From contig NZ_CAMFKW010000016.1 of assembly GCF_945957345.1 (NCBI RefSeq), forward strand, positions 1-64,000: DNA of 64,000 nucleotides, written 5' to 3'. Source of the stretch: an uncultured Allobosea sp. GTDB taxonomy: Bacteria > Pseudomonadota > Alphaproteobacteria > Rhizobiales > Beijerinckiaceae. Below are positions 1 to 9,501 of the stretch, piece by piece (the first letter of the stretch is position 1; the number at the start of each line of letters is the position of its first letter). A model generated the notes under the pieces. It saw nothing but the letters and a program-made list of their open reading frames with translations. It did no database searches and was not told where the DNA came from. A program made the position numbers and the translations under genes.

Positions 1-1378
1 GGCGGGTGTTGGGCAGTTCGATACCGATCGCGTTCTTGCCCTGAACCACCGCAACGCGCGCCGACACCGCGCTCATCGAACGCGCGATGTCGTCCGCCAA
101 CGAGATGACACGGGAGCTCTTGATGCCGGGGGCGGGCTCGAGTTCGTACAAGGTGACCACCGGACCCGGGCAGGCCTGGACGATCTCACCGCGGATATTG
201 AAGTCCTCGAGCACGCCTTCGAGCAGGCCGGCATTCTGCTGGAGCATCTCGACCGGCATGGTCTCGGCCTGCTCCTGCGGCGGCTCGGCCAGGAACTCGA
301 TCGGTGGGAGCTGGAAGCCGGCATCCTGCACGACAGGCAGTTCGACGAGGCGGAGCTTGGCCCGGAACGGGGTGACCTTGGCCGATTCGACCGCAACCGG
401 CTCGGGACGAGCGGCTTGAGGCTGAGCGGGCTCTGGGTGAACAGGCTGAGGTTGAACGGGTTTGGGCAGAGCAGGCTTGGGCTCGACCGGGGGGCGCGTG
501 CTGCGCGCCAGCGGTACGCCGGGCTTTACCGCGACCGCGGGCTCGGCCGAAAGCGGAGCCTCGTCCTCGATCACGGGCGCTTCGGCCGCCGGCACCGACC
601 AGGACGGCGTCGCGATCTGGAAGCTCACCTGATAGCTCTGTCCCCAGCCGAAACCTGACCAGGCCGGTGCAACGACCGGAGTGGTGATCGGCAGCGGCGC
701 GGCTTCGCGCATCGCGACCGGCTGCTCTTCAAAAGCGATGGCCGGGGCATGGGTCATCACTTCCGCCGCCATCGTCGGAGCGACGGGATCGAACGCGAAA
801 TCGGCATCGTCGCGCTCGGCCTCGGGCACGCATTCCCAGAAGGCGTGATCCGAGATGAAATCGAGCGGCGTCGCGACATCCTGCTCGGGGTGACCGACGA
901 TCTCCACAGGCGCCTCGAACGCCATGTCGAGGGGCTGCATCTCATCGACGAAGGCGTTCTCGTCCGCGTCGAAGGTCAGCTCGAAATCGGCCGGCTCGTC
1001 CATGACGGGTTCGGGCGCGAGCTCGGCACCGGGCGCGCCCCAGACCTGCCGGATCAGGTGATCCGGCGTGCGCCAGAAGCGGACGCGGCTTTCGCCCGGA
1101 ACAGGAGCGTTCGGGGACAGGCTGATGTCGAAGCGCTGTCCGAGGACCGGCGAAGCGGAGAGCTCCCGCTCGGCCTGCGCCAGCTTGCGCTGGGCATCGG
1201 CAGAGCGCGAGGGACGAACATAGGTCGGCCAGAGACTGGACGGTGCCGGCTCGGACCGAATCGGCTCTTCGGCCGAGAGGTTGGGCGTTGCGGATGGTGC
1301 GGCCTGCTGTGGTTGAGCGAGGCGATTATCCTCGGAAACGACGGCGTTCGCGCGGCGGAGACGATCCAGTTTTTGCAT
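1..1378 (-). CDS. ftsK: DNA translocase FtsK family, N-terminal part (runs off the left edge)
   Basis: The open frame starts at ATG 1378 (MQKLDRLRRANAVV) and stays open to base 1, giving 459 codons of the N-terminal part. The first ~350 residues are low-complexity and rich in Pro, Ala and Glu, with runs of P-x-P repeats, as in FtsK linkers. The last ~80 residues match the conserved start of the FtsK alpha domain (GEIVQACPGPVVTLYELEPA, then SSRVISLADDIARSMSA, then AIGIELPNTR). The ATPase beta and gamma domains would lie outside the window. FtsK-family proteins pump chromosomal DNA at the septum. I see no hydrophobic membrane segments in the N-terminus, so this may be a soluble paralogue rather than the canonical four-helix form. 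It lies downstream of the cco cluster on the same strand, 125 bases after ccoS. Confidence 0.85.
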   Translation of the reverse strand, partial: MQKLDRLRRANAVVSEDNRLAQPQQAAPSATPNLSAEEPIRSEPAPSSLWPTYVRPSRSADAQRKLAQAERELSASPVLGQRFDISLSPNAPVPGESRVRFWRTPDHLIRQVWGAPGAELAPEPVMDEPADFELTFDADENAFVDEMQPLDMAFEAPVEIVGHPEQDVATPLDFISDHAFWECVPEAERDDADFAFDPVAPTMAAEVMTHAPAIAFEEQPVAMREAAPLPITTPVVAPAWSGFGWGQSYQVSFQIATPSWSVPAAEAPVIEDEAPLSAEPAVAVKPGVPLARSTRPPVEPKPALPKPVQPQPVHPEPAQPQAARPEPVAVESAKVTPFRAKLRLVELPVVQDAGFQLPPIEFLAEPPQEQAETMPVEMLQQNAGLLEGVLEDFNIRGEIVQACPGPVVTLYELEPAPGIKSSRVISLADDIARSMSAVSARVAVVQGKNAIGIELPNTR

Positions 1379-1503
1379 GGGCTTAGGCGAACACTACGCT
1401 TCGTTAACCTGAGACCCAGTCCTAGCCCGGCAGGGTTAAGAGACCGTTCCGGCGGCCTCTCTTTCGATGTCCGAAGCTGGCGCGATCAGCCTCGCCGCAG
1501 GCG

Positions 1504-1677
1504 TCAGCGCGCCTGCTTTTCCGCGGGCGGCGCGGTGGCGTCATCGTCCTGGAGCACGCGCCAGGCAGCGCCTTCCAGATCTGCGAACTGGCCCGATCTC
1601 ATGCACCAGAAGAAGGCACCAAGTCCGAGCAAACCGAGCCCGAGCGCGAGCGGGAACAAGATCACGATGATGTTCAT
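1504..1677 (-). CDS. ccoS: cbb3-type cytochrome oxidase assembly protein CcoS
   Basis: This 57-residue protein (MNIIVILFPLALGLGLLGLG, then AFFWCMRSGQFADLEG) is too short to stand out in ORF lists. The single N-terminal membrane helix followed by the FxWxxxSGQFDDLE-like block is the CcoS/FixS signature. CcoS is needed for cofactor (heme/Cu) insertion into the cbb3 oxidase in the inner membrane. Its ATG overlaps the TGA of ccoI in an ATGA (1674-1677), showing translational coupling. It is the last gene of the ccoNOQPGHIS cluster. Confidence 0.93.
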   Translation of the reverse strand: MNIIVILFPLALGLGLLGLGAFFWCMRSGQFADLEGAAWRVLQDDDATAPPAEKQAR

Positions 1678-3872
1678 GCCTCTGCCTCCGGTGATGGCTT
1701 ACGGCCGCGGGCGCGCATGGCATTGAGGGTTACCACCAGCGACGAGCCCGACATGGCAATTGCGGCGACCAGCGGGGTCGCCAGTCCAGCGATGGCGATC
1801 GGCACCGCCACCGCATTGTAGAGCACGGCAAACCACAGGTTCTGCAACATCAAGCCGCGCGCCTTCCGCGCAATGCCGAGCGCGGCCGAGACCGGTGCGA
1901 GGCTGTCGCCGAGGAAGACGATATCAGCCGCGGCCTGCGCGAGATGGGTGGCGCTGACCGGCGAGATCGAGACATGGGCGCCTGCCAGCGCCGGCGCGTC
2001 ATTGAGTCCGTCGCCGACCATCAGTACCTTGCGGCCATTCGCCGCCATGCTGTCGAGCAGGTTCAACTTGTCGGCCGGTAGCAGCCCGGCCTGCACATGT
2101 GTGATGCCGAGCGCTGCCGCGATCGGCGCGACGGCCTCCGGCCGGTCTCCGGAGAGGATCGCGATCTCCAGCCCTGCAGCCCGCAAGGCATCGATCGTCG
2201 CGCGTGCACCCGGGCGCAAGCGCTGCCCGAGCGCCAGGACGGTGCAATAGGAGCCATGGCGATAGGCGATCAGCGAAGCGCCCGGATGGAGAGCCTTTAC
2301 CGAGACCGCCTCGGCTTCGGCATCACAGAAGGCGAGGCTGCCGAGGCGTTGCTCGTCGTCGCCTTCCCCAGCCGACAGGCCGTGCCCACGCTCCTCGCGG
2401 ATATCCGTTCGGGGAGCGGTGGCGCCGAGTGCGCGGGCCAAAGCCTGTGCCAGCGGGTGGGTGCTGGCTGCTGCGAACGCACCGATCTCCGCCCGCCGTT
2501 CGGCCGGCAGCGCCTCAGGATTGAGGATATCCGGCTCGGGCAGCGTCAGTGTGCCCGTCTTGTCGAAGACGGCGATATCCGCCTCGGCCAAGCGCTCCAG
2601 CGCATCGCCCTCCTTCAGCATGATCTTGCGCTTGAACAGGGCGGAGGCCGCGACGACCTGAACGGCCGGGATCGCGAGGCCGAGCGCGCAGGGGCAGGTG
2701 ATGATCAGGACGGTCACCGCAATCATCAGCGCCTCGGGCCAGCTCAGCCCCCAGGCGAGCCAGCCGAGGAAGGTCGCGGCCGACAACGTATGGACCACCG
2801 GAGCGTAGAGCCGCGCCGCACGGTCCGACAGACGGACGTAACGCGAGCGGCTACCGACGGCCTGATTCATCAGCCGGTCGATCTCGTCGAGCAGCGTGCC
2901 TTGACCTGCTGCCTCGACACGGATGGTCAGGGCGCCCGTCAAGTTCAGCGTGCCGGCATGGACGCGCTCGCCCAGCCCGATCGCGGCCGGCGCGGTCTCG
3001 CCGGTGACGAGGCTCTGGTCGAGTTCGGAGCGGCCGGTCTCGACGATGCCATCGACCGAGACGCGCTCGCCGGGGCGCACTAGGACGCAATCGCCGGGCT
3101 CAATCGCGGCGATCGGCGTGATCGTCCAATTGCCGTCGGCGGCGAGCCTTGTCGCGGTCTCGGCCTTCAGCGCAGCGAGATTGCCGGCGAGATCGCGGGT
3201 GCGGCGACGCATGAGCTGGTCGAGATAGCGCCCGATCAGCAGGAAGAAGAGCAGCATGACCACGCCGTCGAAATAGGCGTGGCGGCCATGGGTCCAGGTC
3301 TCGGCGACGGACATGGCGAGCGCCAGCACGACGCCGATGGTGATCGGCACGTCCATGTTGACGGCGCCGGCCTTCAGGGCGCGCAGCGCGCTCTCGAAGA
3401 AGGGCCGGCCGGCATAGGCCGCCGTCGGCAGGGCGATCAGCGCCGAGAGCCAGTGGAAGAAATCGCGCGTCGTCGGGTCGATATCGCCGCTATTGCCGGC
3501 CCAAACCGCGACCGAGAGCAGCATGATGTTCATCGAGGCGAAGCCGGCAACGCCGAGGCGGCGCATCAGGCTGCGTTCCTCGCCGGCAGCGTCATCCTCC
3601 TGCCGCTCGGCCACGAAGGGATAGGCCTTGAAGCCGAGCGCGCCGAGCTTGTCGACGACGGCTTCCGGCCGCAACAGGGCCTCGCGCCATTCGACCGAGA
3701 CGCGCTTCAGCGCGAGATTGACGCGGGCGCCGAGGATGGCGGGCTCGCGGGTAAGCCCGTTCTCGATCGCGTGCATGCAGCCGGCGCAGCGGATACCGTC
3801 GACCGCGAGCTCCATGCTGGCGATGCCGCCATCGCGATGGCGCACGAAGACGGATAGGTCCTGCGCCGCCAT
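1674..3872 (-). CDS. ccoI: Copper-translocating P-type ATPase CcoI (FixI)
   Basis: A 732-residue P1B-type ATPase that delivers copper for assembly of the cbb3 oxidase. Visible features in order are an N-terminal heavy-metal-associated domain with CxxC (GIRCAGCMHAIEN), a run of membrane helices, the A-domain TGE motif (SLVTGE), the ion-binding CPC in TCPCALGLAIP, the phosphorylation site DKTGTLT, and the hinge motif GDGLNDAPAL. I chose the ATG at 3872 (MAAQDLSVFV). Longer upstream starts would run into ccoH, whose TAA lies one base before this ATG. The 3' end overlaps ccoS by 4 bases. The order ccoG-H-I-S is the classical fixGHIS module. Confidence 0.95.
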   Translation of the reverse strand: MAAQDLSVFVRHRDGGIASMELAVDGIRCAGCMHAIENGLTREPAILGARVNLALKRVSVEWREALLRPEAVVDKLGALGFKAYPFVAERQEDDAAGEERSLMRRLGVAGFASMNIMLLSVAVWAGNSGDIDPTTRDFFHWLSALIALPTAAYAGRPFFESALRALKAGAVNMDVPITIGVVLALAMSVAETWTHGRHAYFDGVVMLLFFLLIGRYLDQLMRRRTRDLAGNLAALKAETATRLAADGNWTITPIAAIEPGDCVLVRPGERVSVDGIVETGRSELDQSLVTGETAPAAIGLGERVHAGTLNLTGALTIRVEAAGQGTLLDEIDRLMNQAVGSRSRYVRLSDRAARLYAPVVHTLSAATFLGWLAWGLSWPEALMIAVTVLIITCPCALGLAIPAVQVVAASALFKRKIMLKEGDALERLAEADIAVFDKTGTLTLPEPDILNPEALPAERRAEIGAFAAASTHPLAQALARALGATAPRTDIREERGHGLSAGEGDDEQRLGSLAFCDAEAEAVSVKALHPGASLIAYRHGSYCTVLALGQRLRPGARATIDALRAAGLEIAILSGDRPEAVAPIAAALGITHVQAGLLPADKLNLLDSMAANGRKVLMVGDGLNDAPALAGAHVSISPVSATHLAQAAADIVFLGDSLAPVSAALGIARKARGLMLQNLWFAVLYNAVAVPIAIAGLATPLVAAIAMSGSSLVVTLNAMRARGRKPSPEAEA

Positions 3873-3873
3873 C

Positions 3874-4419
3874 TTATGTCTCCGGCAGGGTGACGCGACT
3901 GCGCGAGACGAAAACGACATCCTCGCCTCGCCGCGCCTGCAACTCGAGGATCCAGGCACCGGCTTCGATATGCTCGAAGCCCGCCTCGTAACGGCCGGGC
4001 TGGCGCTCGCTCAACGCAATGGCATGATCGCGCGCCGAAGTGGCCGGATGGCGCAAGCGCGCCGTCGTCGCGAAGCCCGAGAGTGGCTGGCCGAGACGGT
4101 CCGCCAGCGTCACAGCAAGCGTGGCGCCTTCACCTTGCCTCGCGAGGTTGGCCGATGCCTTCCAGCCGCGCGCGTCGCGCTCATGCTGCCGGGTGATCGC
4201 CTCGTTGAAGTGCTGGCTGTCCTCATAGGCGCTGCGCGTCTCGACGCCCGGCATGGTGCGCAGCGCTACGGTGAGGATCGTCGCGTTGACCGAGATGATG
4301 ACGCCGAAGAACAGCACCAGCATGGCGGCGACCATACCGCCGGTCAGCCTGAAGCGGCGGCGCGGATGCGGGGCGGCAGGGGTGTCGCAGGACATCAGGA
4401 AAACTCCGCAGCAGCTCAT
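3874..4419 (-). CDS. ccoH: CcoH/FixH family protein
   Basis: A 181-residue single-span membrane protein with one strong helix around residues 29-50 (MVAAMLVLFFGVIISVNATI) followed by a periplasmic domain, as in FixH. FixH is required for maturation or stability of cbb3 oxidase. The start at 4419 overlaps the ccoG stop as ATGA and is preceded by GGAGG with a 6-base spacer. A second ATG at 4395 also has a GGAG, so the N-terminus could be eight residues shorter. It lies between ccoG and ccoI in the standard fixGHIS order. Confidence 0.9.
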   Translation of the reverse strand: MSCCGVFLMSCDTPAAPHPRRRFRLTGGMVAAMLVLFFGVIISVNATILTVALRTMPGVETRSAYEDSQHFNEAITRQHERDARGWKASANLARQGEGATLAVTLADRLGQPLSGFATTARLRHPATSARDHAIALSERQPGRYEAGFEHIEAGAWILELQARRGEDVVFVSRSRVTLPET

Positions 4420-5870
4420 GGTTTGCCTCCGGACGCCATGAAATGGTCGGTCGCGCGCACGGTCTCCCCGGCGAAGAGATCCGAGGCGGTTATGGTGATG
4501 GCCTGCGACGCTTCGAGCGGCACGCCGGCCGGCACGGTGACGAGCACGCGCACCTCGCGCGAGGAATCCGGGTCGACGGTCACGACAGGCCTGACATCGG
4601 CGGTGGGTGCCACTCCGACCGCCTCGATGCGGATGCCGGGCAACCCGTCGACGGTCAGCGCGAAGGGGCGCGGCTCCGGGCGCTTGTTGAGCAAGCGGAT
4701 CGCATAGGCGTTGCGGATCGAGCCATCGCTCAGCGTCACAAAGAGCGGAGCGCGCTCGTGCAGCACCGAGATCTCAGCGGTGCGGCGCGTCGCGAGCTGC
4801 CAGAGCATGGCGCCGCCGACCACGGCGATCAGCACCGCATAGATCGCCGTGCGAGCGCGAAACGGACGGTAGATGGCGGGCAGCTCGGCAATGCGGCGTT
4901 TGACGTTGTTGTCGGTGTCATAGGCGATCAATCGCTTGGGGCGGGCGATCTTGGCCATGACGGTGTCGCAGGCGTCGATGCAGAGCCCGCACTGGATGCA
5001 ATCGAGCTGGGAGCCCTCGCGGATATCGATGCCGACCGGGCAGACGGCGACGCATTGGTGGCAGTCGATGCAGTCGCCGGCCGGCGCGCCCTGCGCCTTC
5101 AGCTTGAGGGCCTGCTTGACCGAGACGCGCGGCTCGCCGCGATCGTAGCGATAGGTGACGTTGAGCGCCTCGTCGTCGGTCAGCGCCGCCTGAATGCGCG
5201 GCCAGGGGCACATGAACTTGCAGACCTGCTCGCGCATGATGCCAGCGAGCGAATAAGTCGTAAAAGTCAGGATCGCGATCCAGACATAGGCCGAGACCGG
5301 CGCGGTGAAGGTCGCGAGCTCACGCACCAACGTCGGCGCATCGGCGAAATACAGCACCCAGGCGCCGCCGGTCCACCACGCGATGACGATCCAGACCGTG
5401 TGCTTGGCCACCTTGCGCCAGAGCTTGTCGAGGTTCCAGGGCGCCTGGTCCAGCCGCATGCGCTCGCGCCGATCGCCCTCGAAGAAGCGTTCGACGACGA
5501 GGAAGAGGTCGGTCCAGACCGTCTGCGGGCAGAGATAGCCGCACCACACCCGGCCCGCGACGGCATTCATCAGGAAGAGTGCGAAGGCCGCCAGGATCAG
5601 AAGGCCAGTGAAGTAATAGACCTCCTGCGGCCAGATCTCGATGAAGAAGAAGTAGAAGCGGTTATTGGCGATGTCCGCCAGCACCGCCTGGTTCGGCAGG
5701 TACGGGCCACGGTCCCAGCGCAGGAACGGCAGCAGGTAATAGATGCCGAGACACAGGAAGAGGATGAACCACTTCGCGCGCCGGAACGGGCCGGACACGC
5801 TCTGCGGATAGACCTTCGCCGATGCAGCGAAAAGCGGGATGTCGTCGGGATCGGCCCCGGCCGTGCTCAC
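4416..5870 (-). CDS. ccoG: Cytochrome c oxidase accessory protein CcoG (FixG/RdxA), polyferredoxin
   Basis: About 484 residues. It has several membrane helices, the WCGYLCPQTVW motif of the FixG family, and a cytoplasmic-side double [4Fe-4S] cluster region (CIDCHQCVAVCPVGIDI, then CIQCGLCIDAC). The C-terminal Ig-like domain is periplasmic. CcoG acts in copper handling during cbb3 assembly. I prefer the GTG start at 5870 because it follows GGGGGGAGGACGGTAGC, a strong ribosome site, and begins one base after the ccoP stop. A longer ATG start at 5900 would overlap ccoP by 29 bases. Confidence 0.93.
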   Translation of the reverse strand: MSTAGADPDDIPLFAASAKVYPQSVSGPFRRAKWFILFLCLGIYYLLPFLRWDRGPYLPNQAVLADIANNRFYFFFIEIWPQEVYYFTGLLILAAFALFLMNAVAGRVWCGYLCPQTVWTDLFLVVERFFEGDRRERMRLDQAPWNLDKLWRKVAKHTVWIVIAWWTGGAWVLYFADAPTLVRELATFTAPVSAYVWIAILTFTTYSLAGIMREQVCKFMCPWPRIQAALTDDEALNVTYRYDRGEPRVSVKQALKLKAQGAPAGDCIDCHQCVAVCPVGIDIREGSQLDCIQCGLCIDACDTVMAKIARPKRLIAYDTDNNVKRRIAELPAIYRPFRARTAIYAVLIAVVGGAMLWQLATRRTAEISVLHERAPLFVTLSDGSIRNAYAIRLLNKRPEPRPFALTVDGLPGIRIEAVGVAPTADVRPVVTVDPDSSREVRVLVTVPAGVPLEASQAITITASDLFAGETVRATDHFMASGGKP

Positions 5871-5871
5871 G

Positions 5872-6756
5872 CTACCGTCCTCCCCCCAACGAGTGGACAT
5901 AGACGGTCAAGGCCTTGATCGTCGTCGCGTCGAGGCGCCCGCCCCAAGCCGGCATCACGCCGCCCCGGCTGTTGGTGATGGTCTCGGTCAGCGAGGCCAT
6001 GTCCATGCCGTAGAGGGTGATCGCATCGGTGAGATTGGGCGCGCCCATCTCCTGATTGCCCTTGCCGGCCTCGCCATGGCAGGCGGCGCAGTTGTCGGCA
6101 AAGATCTTGCGGCCGAGGGCGAGATCGACCTTAGGCTCGGTCGAGAGGCCGGCAAGCTCGCGGACATGATTGGCGACGGCGACGATCTCGTCGCGCTTGA
6201 GCAGGCCGTCGCGGCCGAAGGCGGGCATCTGGCTCACCCGCGTCTCGTCATTGCCGGCGACGCGGATGCCATGGGTGATGGTCTGCTGGATCGCGTCGAG
6301 CGAGCCGCCCCAGAGCCAGTCGTCGTCGTTGAGGTTCGGATAGCCCTTGGCACCGGCGCCGCCGACGCCGTGGCAGCCTGCGCAGTTGTCGCCGAAGGCG
6401 GCCTTGCCCTGCGCCATCGCGATCTGGAACAGGGTCGGGTCGGCCTTGATCTGCGCCGGCGTGGCCTCAGTCATGCCGGCGGCCTGGACGGCGCGCTGGG
6501 CCTTCAACTGCGCCATGTCGGCGCTGATATCGGCGCGGCTGGCATAGCCGATCACGCCTTTGGTGGTGTCGGTCAGGAGCGGCCAGGCGGGATAGACGAT
6601 CCAGTAGCCGAAGGCCCAGACGATGCAGGCGTAGAACATGCCGAGCCACCAGCGCGGCAGCGGCGTGTTGAGCTCGCGGATGCCGTCCCATTCATGGCCG
6701 GTGGTGGCGATGCCGGTGTGAGGATCGACATGCGGGGCTTCGTGATGCGGATCCAT
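5872..6756 (-). CDS. ccoP: Cytochrome-c oxidase cbb3-type subunit III (diheme cytochrome c) CcoP
   Basis: 294 residues with one membrane anchor (about 36-61) and two periplasmic cytochrome c domains. The heme attachment sites are C125-AG-C128-H129 and C223-AA-C226-H227. Methionine ligands are expected near MPAF (177) and MPAW. CcoP passes electrons from soluble cytochrome c or the bc1 complex to CcoO/CcoN. The length is normal for the family. It follows ccoQ by 3 bases and precedes ccoG by 1 base, so the structural and assembly genes appear to be one transcription unit. Confidence 0.97.
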   Translation of the reverse strand: MDPHHEAPHVDPHTGIATTGHEWDGIRELNTPLPRWWLGMFYACIVWAFGYWIVYPAWPLLTDTTKGVIGYASRADISADMAQLKAQRAVQAAGMTEATPAQIKADPTLFQIAMAQGKAAFGDNCAGCHGVGGAGAKGYPNLNDDDWLWGGSLDAIQQTITHGIRVAGNDETRVSQMPAFGRDGLLKRDEIVAVANHVRELAGLSTEPKVDLALGRKIFADNCAACHGEAGKGNQEMGAPNLTDAITLYGMDMASLTETITNSRGGVMPAWGGRLDATTIKALTVYVHSLGGGR

Positions 6757-6759
6757 CGT

Positions 6760-6915
6760 TCAGTCCTCGCGCAGCGGGTTGAGCGCGGCTTGCTCGAAGC
6801 GGGCGCGGTTCCTGGGCCAGAAGGCGTAGAGGCAGACGCCGAGAAAGACGGCGACGAAGTAGAGAAGACCGGCGGACTGGGCGAAGCCGGCGAGCCAGTG
6901 ATAGGTCGTTTGCAT
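6760..6915 (-). CDS. ccoQ: cbb3-type cytochrome oxidase subunit IV CcoQ
   Basis: A 51-residue protein (MQTTYHWLAGFAQSAGLLYF, then VAVFLGVCLYAFWPRNRARF) with one central membrane helix and the typical YAFWPRNRxxFxxAA ending of CcoQ/FixQ. CcoQ stabilises the oxidase complex and is not catalytic. It is below the usual ORF size cut-off. Position between ccoO and ccoP, with 11 and 3 bases of spacing, fixes the assignment. Confidence 0.94.
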   Translation of the reverse strand: MQTTYHWLAGFAQSAGLLYFVAVFLGVCLYAFWPRNRARFEQAALNPLRED

Positions 6916-6926
6916 GGCAGCCTCGC

Positions 6927-7691
6927 TCAACGGATGTTGGCCTTGTCGTCGTAGAGCTTGAAGTCGACCAGCGTGCCGAGCGCCTGGAGATAGGCGATCA
7001 AGGCGTCGGCTTCGGTGATGCGCTGCGGGTCGCCGTCGAAATCGCGCGACTGCGCCTTGGGGTAGCGCTTCTCCAGATCGGCCTGGCCGGGATGATCCGG
7101 GGTCGCCTGCGCTTTCAGGTCGCTCTGCGCCTGCGCGATCATCTCGTCGCTATAGGGCACCCCGCCGGCGCGGTTGGCGCGCAGATCGTCGGCGATATCG
7201 CTGTAGTTCAGCTCGGTCTTCGCCAGGAAAGGATAGCCCGGCATGATCGACTGCGGCACGATCAGCCGCGGGTCCATCAGATGCAGGCGATGCCATTCGT
7301 CGGAATACTTGCCGCCGACACGGGCGAGATCCGGCCCGGTGCGCTTGGAGCCCCACTGGAAGGGCTTGTCGTACATGCTTTCGGCCGCGAGCGAGTAGTG
7401 CCCGTAGCGCTCGACCTCGTCGCGCAGCGGCCGGATCATCTGGCTGTGGCAGAGATAGCAGCCTTCACGGACATAGATCGCGCGACCGGCGATCTCGAGC
7501 GGCGTATAGGGACGCATGCCCTGCACGGTCTCGATCGTGTTCTTCAGGTAGAAGAGCGGCGCGATCTCGACGAGGCCGCCGATCGAGATCACCAGCAGGA
7601 CGCCGATGAGCAGGACGATCGAGTTGGTCTCGAAGATCTTGTGCTTGGCCCAGAGCGACCGGCGCGCGGGCTTGTGTTCGATGCTCGTCAT
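6927..7691 (-). CDS. ccoO: Cytochrome-c oxidase cbb3-type subunit II (monoheme cytochrome c) CcoO
   Basis: 254 residues with an N-terminal membrane anchor (about 24-47) and one c-type heme site C78-YL-C81-H82, with the sequence [13 protein letters not shown] that is diagnostic for CcoO/FixO. The conserved [21 protein letters not shown] block follows. It takes electrons from CcoP to the heme b/b3-Cu centre of CcoN. I chose ATG 7691 ([11 protein letters not shown]) because GAGGAG sits about eight bases upstream; the open frame extends further upstream without support. Confidence 0.97.
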   Translation of the reverse strand: MTSIEHKPARRSLWAKHKIFETNSIVLLIGVLLVISIGGLVEIAPLFYLKNTIETVQGMRPYTPLEIAGRAIYVREGCYLCHSQMIRPLRDEVERYGHYSLAAESMYDKPFQWGSKRTGPDLARVGGKYSDEWHRLHLMDPRLIVPQSIMPGYPFLAKTELNYSDIADDLRANRAGGVPYSDEMIAQAQSDLKAQATPDHPGQADLEKRYPKAQSRDFDGDPQRITEADALIAYLQALGTLVDFKLYDDKANIR

Positions 7692-7704
7692 TGCCGGAAA
7701 CTCC

Positions 7705-9372
7705 TCAGACGGCCATGGCCAGCGGTGCCGGCGCCTCATCCACGCGCGGCATCTCGGCCGCGCTCTCGGAGCGCACGGTCATCCAGAGGTTGAAGGCCAT
7801 GATCAGCGCGCCGATCAGGAACAGGGCGCCGCCCAGTGCGCGGATCACATAGAAGGGGTGCATCGCCGCAACGGTCTCGATGAAGGAATATTCGAGGAAG
7901 CCGAGCGAGGTGTAGGCGCGCCACATCAGGCCCTGGAGGATGCCGGAGACCCACATCGCGCAGATGTAGAAGACGATGCCAAGGGTCGAGATCCAGAAAT
8001 GCCAGCTCACCAGCCTGAGCGAGTAGAGGCCCTTGCGGTTCCAGAGCCAGGGCACGAGGCAGTAGATCGCGCCGAAGGAGATATAGGCGACCCAGCCGAG
8101 CGCGCCGGCATGGACGTGGCCGATGGTCCAGTCGGTGTAGTGCGACAGGCCGTTGACCGCCTTGATCGACATCAGCGGGCCTTCGAAGGTCGACATGCCG
8201 TAGAAGGCGAGCGAGACCACCATCATCCGCAGGACGGGATCGGTGCGCAGCCGGTCCCAGGCGCCGGACAAGGTCATGATGCCGTTGATCATGCCGCCCC
8301 AGGAGGGCATCCACAGCATGATCGAGAAGGTCATACCCAGCGTCTGCGCCCAGTCGGGCAGCGCGGTGTAGTGGAGATGGTGGGGACCGGCCCAGATATA
8401 GATGAAGATCAGCGCCCAGAAATGGATGATCGAGAGCCGGTAGCTGTAGATCGGCCGCTCCGCGCGCTTGGGCACGAAATAATACATGATCGCGAGGAAG
8501 CCGGCGGTGAGGAAGAAGCCGACCGCGTTATGGCCGTACCACCACTGGAACATCGCATCCTGCACGCCCGACCAGAGGCCGTAGGAGCGCGGCGACAAGA
8601 CCGAGACAGGCACGGCGACATTGTTGCCGACATGCAGGACCGCGATGGTCAGGATGAAGCCGAGATAGAACCAGTTCGCCACATAGATATGCGGCTCCTT
8701 GCGCTTTATCACCGTGCCGAGGAAGACCAGCAGGTAGACCACCCATACGATGGTCAGCCAGAGATCGGCATACCATTCCGGCTCGGCGTATTCCTTGCCC
8801 TGGGTGATGCCCAGCAGGTAGCCCGTGCCGGCGATGACGATGAAGAAGTTGTAGCCGAGCACGACGAACCAGGGCGACAGGATACCTGCGAGCCGCGCGC
8901 GGCAGGTGCGCTGCACGACATAGAAGGACGTGCCGATCAGCACATTGCCGCCAAAGGCGAAGATCACGGCCGAGGTGTGCAGCGGCCGCATCCGGCCGAA
9001 ATTGATCCAGGGCAGGTCGAAATTCAGCGCCGGGAAGGCGAGCTGCGAGGCGATGAGCAAGCCGACCGCGAAGCCGGCGATGCCCCAGACCATGGCGGCC
9101 ACGGTCGCGAACTTGACCGGCTCCATGTTGTAATTGGGCTTGCCGTCGATCTCCTGCGGCTCGACCGGGGCTGTGCCGTCGAAGCAGCGATTGGCGATCA
9201 GGACGATGGCAGCGGCCGATGCCAGGACGCCGAGCACGGCATGGAAGGCATAGCCGGAACTCTCGGTCAACGCCGCGATGATGATCAAAGGCAGCACGCA
9301 GGCCGCCGCGATCAGCATGCCGATCATTTCGCCGACAGTTGCCTGCCTGACAGGGCTTGCCGTTGCCGTCAC
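7705..9372 (-). CDS. ccoN: Cytochrome-c oxidase cbb3-type catalytic subunit I CcoN
   Basis: 555 residues with about 12 membrane helices, in the heme-copper oxidase C family. Likely metal-binding motifs visible are [12 protein letters not shown] (low-spin heme b), [20 protein letters not shown] (CuB histidine with the covalently linked tyrosine), [13 protein letters not shown] (CuB histidines) and [10 protein letters not shown] (heme ligands). It reduces O2 with high affinity under microaerobic conditions. It is the first gene of ccoNOQPGHIS. An FNR/FixK-type box lies about 80 bases upstream of the start. Confidence 0.97.
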   Translation of the reverse strand: MTATASPVRQATVGEMIGMLIAAACVLPLIIIAALTESSGYAFHAVLGVLASAAAIVLIANRCFDGTAPVEPQEIDGKPNYNMEPVKFATVAAMVWGIAGFAVGLLIASQLAFPALNFDLPWINFGRMRPLHTSAVIFAFGGNVLIGTSFYVVQRTCRARLAGILSPWFVVLGYNFFIVIAGTGYLLGITQGKEYAEPEWYADLWLTIVWVVYLLVFLGTVIKRKEPHIYVANWFYLGFILTIAVLHVGNNVAVPVSVLSPRSYGLWSGVQDAMFQWWYGHNAVGFFLTAGFLAIMYYFVPKRAERPIYSYRLSIIHFWALIFIYIWAGPHHLHYTALPDWAQTLGMTFSIMLWMPSWGGMINGIMTLSGAWDRLRTDPVLRMMVVSLAFYGMSTFEGPLMSIKAVNGLSHYTDWTIGHVHAGALGWVAYISFGAIYCLVPWLWNRKGLYSLRLVSWHFWISTLGIVFYICAMWVSGILQGLMWRAYTSLGFLEYSFIETVAAMHPFYVIRALGGALFLIGALIMAFNLWMTVRSESAAEMPRVDEAPAPLAMAV

Positions 9373-9449
9373 ATCCGACTCCCGCTTCGTCGCCGGCGCA
9401 TGAGCGCGCCATTCGCGGAATGGCTTAGCGAGCGGGAGAAGGCGGGGCG

Positions 9450-9463
9450 TTGATTCAGGTCAA
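9450..9463. promoter_or_regulatory. FNR/FixK-type box upstream of ccoN
   Basis: The sequence TTGATTCAGGTCAA fits TTGAT-N4-(A/G)TCAA. Its centre is about 84 bases upstream of the ccoN start. If it works as a class II (-41.5) activator site, transcription would start near 9415. cbb3 operons in alphaproteobacteria are classically activated at such boxes under low oxygen. Confidence 0.8.
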
Positions 9464-9501
9464 GGGCGGCGGCGCGCAGGGTGCGGCGTCGCGGCGCAGA
9501 C

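Noticed and set aside
1379..1503. Possible CtrA site in the ccoS-ftsK gap
   Set aside because: TTAA tetramers occur about 31 bases apart rather than with the TTAA-N7-TTAA spacing, so no CtrA box is supported.
749..1726. Open frame of 325 codons on the plus strand
   Set aside because: It is antisense to the FtsK N-terminus and to ccoS, which have clear protein signatures on the minus strand.
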